Positions 5,388 through 5,844 of a stretch of DNA of 5,844 nt are shown one piece after another; position 1 is the first letter of the stretch, and each line of letters starts with the position of its first letter. A program made the translations under genes and the position numbers. The stretch is from contig JACQXT010000225.1 of NCBI GenBank assembly GCA_016208665.1, positions 1 through 5,844 of the forward strand, written 5' to 3'. This DNA is from Chitinivibrionia bacterium. Its GTDB lineage: Bacteria > Krumholzibacteriota > Krumholzibacteriia > WVZY01. Under the pieces are notes generated by a model. The model searched no databases, had not been told where the DNA came from, and worked only from the letters and a program-made list of their open reading frames with translations.

Positions 5388-5844
5388 GTGGTCGGTATCA
5401 AAGCCCTGATCTTGAGTGGTGGGAAAGGAACCCGGCTTCGACCCATCACCCACACGAGCGCCAAACAGCTGCTTCCGGTTGCGAATAAGCCGATTCTGTT
5501 CTACGGCCTGGAAGCCGTACGGGAAGCGGGGATCGTCGACGTGGGAATCGTCGTGGGCGATACGGCGGATGATGTCAGGAATGCGGTGGGCGATGGAGCG
5601 AAATTCGGGCTGAGGGTCGATTACATCAGGCAGGAGGCCCCGCTCGGGCTGGCTCATGCGGTGAAGGTGTCGCGCGAGTATATCGGCGGCGATTCGTTCG
5701 TGATGTACTTGGGGGACAACCTCCTCAAGAACGGGATCACGTCCTTTGTCGATGAATTTACCAGGGGAAAGTGCGACGCTCAAATCCTCCTGGCGCAGGT
5801 GGACAACCCCAGCGATTTCGGCGTCGCCGAAATACGCAACGAGC
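5388..5844 (+). CDS. rmlA: Glucose-1-phosphate thymidylyltransferase, long RmlA type (3' end outside window)
   Basis: The enzyme joins glucose-1-phosphate and dTTP to give dTDP-glucose, the first step toward dTDP-rhamnose and other deoxysugars for cell-surface glycans. The visible 152 codons form the N-terminal Rossmann-like nucleotidyltransferase core: the nucleotide-binding signature LSGGKGTRLRP (residues 9-19 from the GTG), SAKQLLPVANKPILFYGLEAV with the substrate-loop lysine K34, PLGLAHAVKVSREYIG, and metal-binding D110 in YLGDNLL. The wording VANKPILFYGLEAV and LGDNLLKNGI resembles the long RmlA subfamily rather than the short RmlA/RffH enzymes, which have VYDKPMIYYPLS. Related nucleotidyltransferases share this core, so the exact sugar and nucleotide are likely but not proven without the C-terminal half. 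The only standard in-frame start close to the conserved block is GTG at 5388, giving MVGIKALILSGG; a purine-rich AAAGGA (5381-5386) is only one base upstream. The frame stays open to the last base. Confidence 0.88.
   Translation, partial: MVGIKALILSGGKGTRLRPITHTSAKQLLPVANKPILFYGLEAVREAGIVDVGIVVGDTADDVRNAVGDGAKFGLRVDYIRQEAPLGLAHAVKVSREYIGGDSFVMYLGDNLLKNGITSFVDEFTRGKCDAQILLAQVDNPSDFGVAEIRNE

Noticed and set aside
5340..5783. A 147-codon minus-strand frame covering the end of the exporter and the next gene
   Set aside because: The + strand here encodes a clear nucleotidyltransferase from 5388 with GGKGTRLRP and LGDN motifs; the minus frame is its shadow.

Overview
This is a GC-rich bacterial chromosomal segment with every gene on the + strand and only 0 to 47 bases between genes. 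The order is: 3' end of recA (1-357), recX (358-996), alaS (1044-3806), a Wza-like polysaccharide export (OPX) gene with SLBB domains (3830-5350), and the 5' part of a glucose-1-phosphate thymidylyltransferase gene of the long RmlA type (5388 to the window end). There is no non-coding stretch over 300 bases, and I see no tRNA, rRNA, CRISPR array, insertion sequence or convincing forward intrinsic terminator.

The organism cannot be named from this window. The polysaccharide exporter suggests a diderm (outer-membrane) bacterium. The AlaRS has a CysX4CysX3CysXCys cluster after its catalytic GPxSEIYYD segment that the E. coli enzyme lacks, and RecX has the extra N-terminal segment seen in long RecX proteins. 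Together these point away from gammaproteobacteria and fit a deep-branching or little-cultivated GC-rich lineage, but this is a weak inference.

Functionally, the first half is the common bacterial recA-recX-alaS neighbourhood: recombinase, its modulator, then a tRNA synthetase. recX begins on the base after the recA stop codon and in the same frame. alaS appears to have its own promoter, placed so close to the ATG that the transcript would be leaderless or nearly so. The second half begins an envelope polysaccharide locus: an exporter gene 23 bases after alaS, then a sugar-nucleotide gene that would make dTDP-glucose, the precursor of dTDP-rhamnose and related deoxysugars. The close spacing suggests that this locus is at least partly read through from alaS.

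I found no evidence for a wholly new system. The points most worth a second look are the probable leaderless alaS start, a perfect 9-bp inverted repeat just inside alaS, the in-frame TAA-ATG junction of recA and recX, the non-lipoprotein four-repeat OPX protein with a hydrophobic C-terminal helix, and the poorly defined start of the rmlA-like gene.
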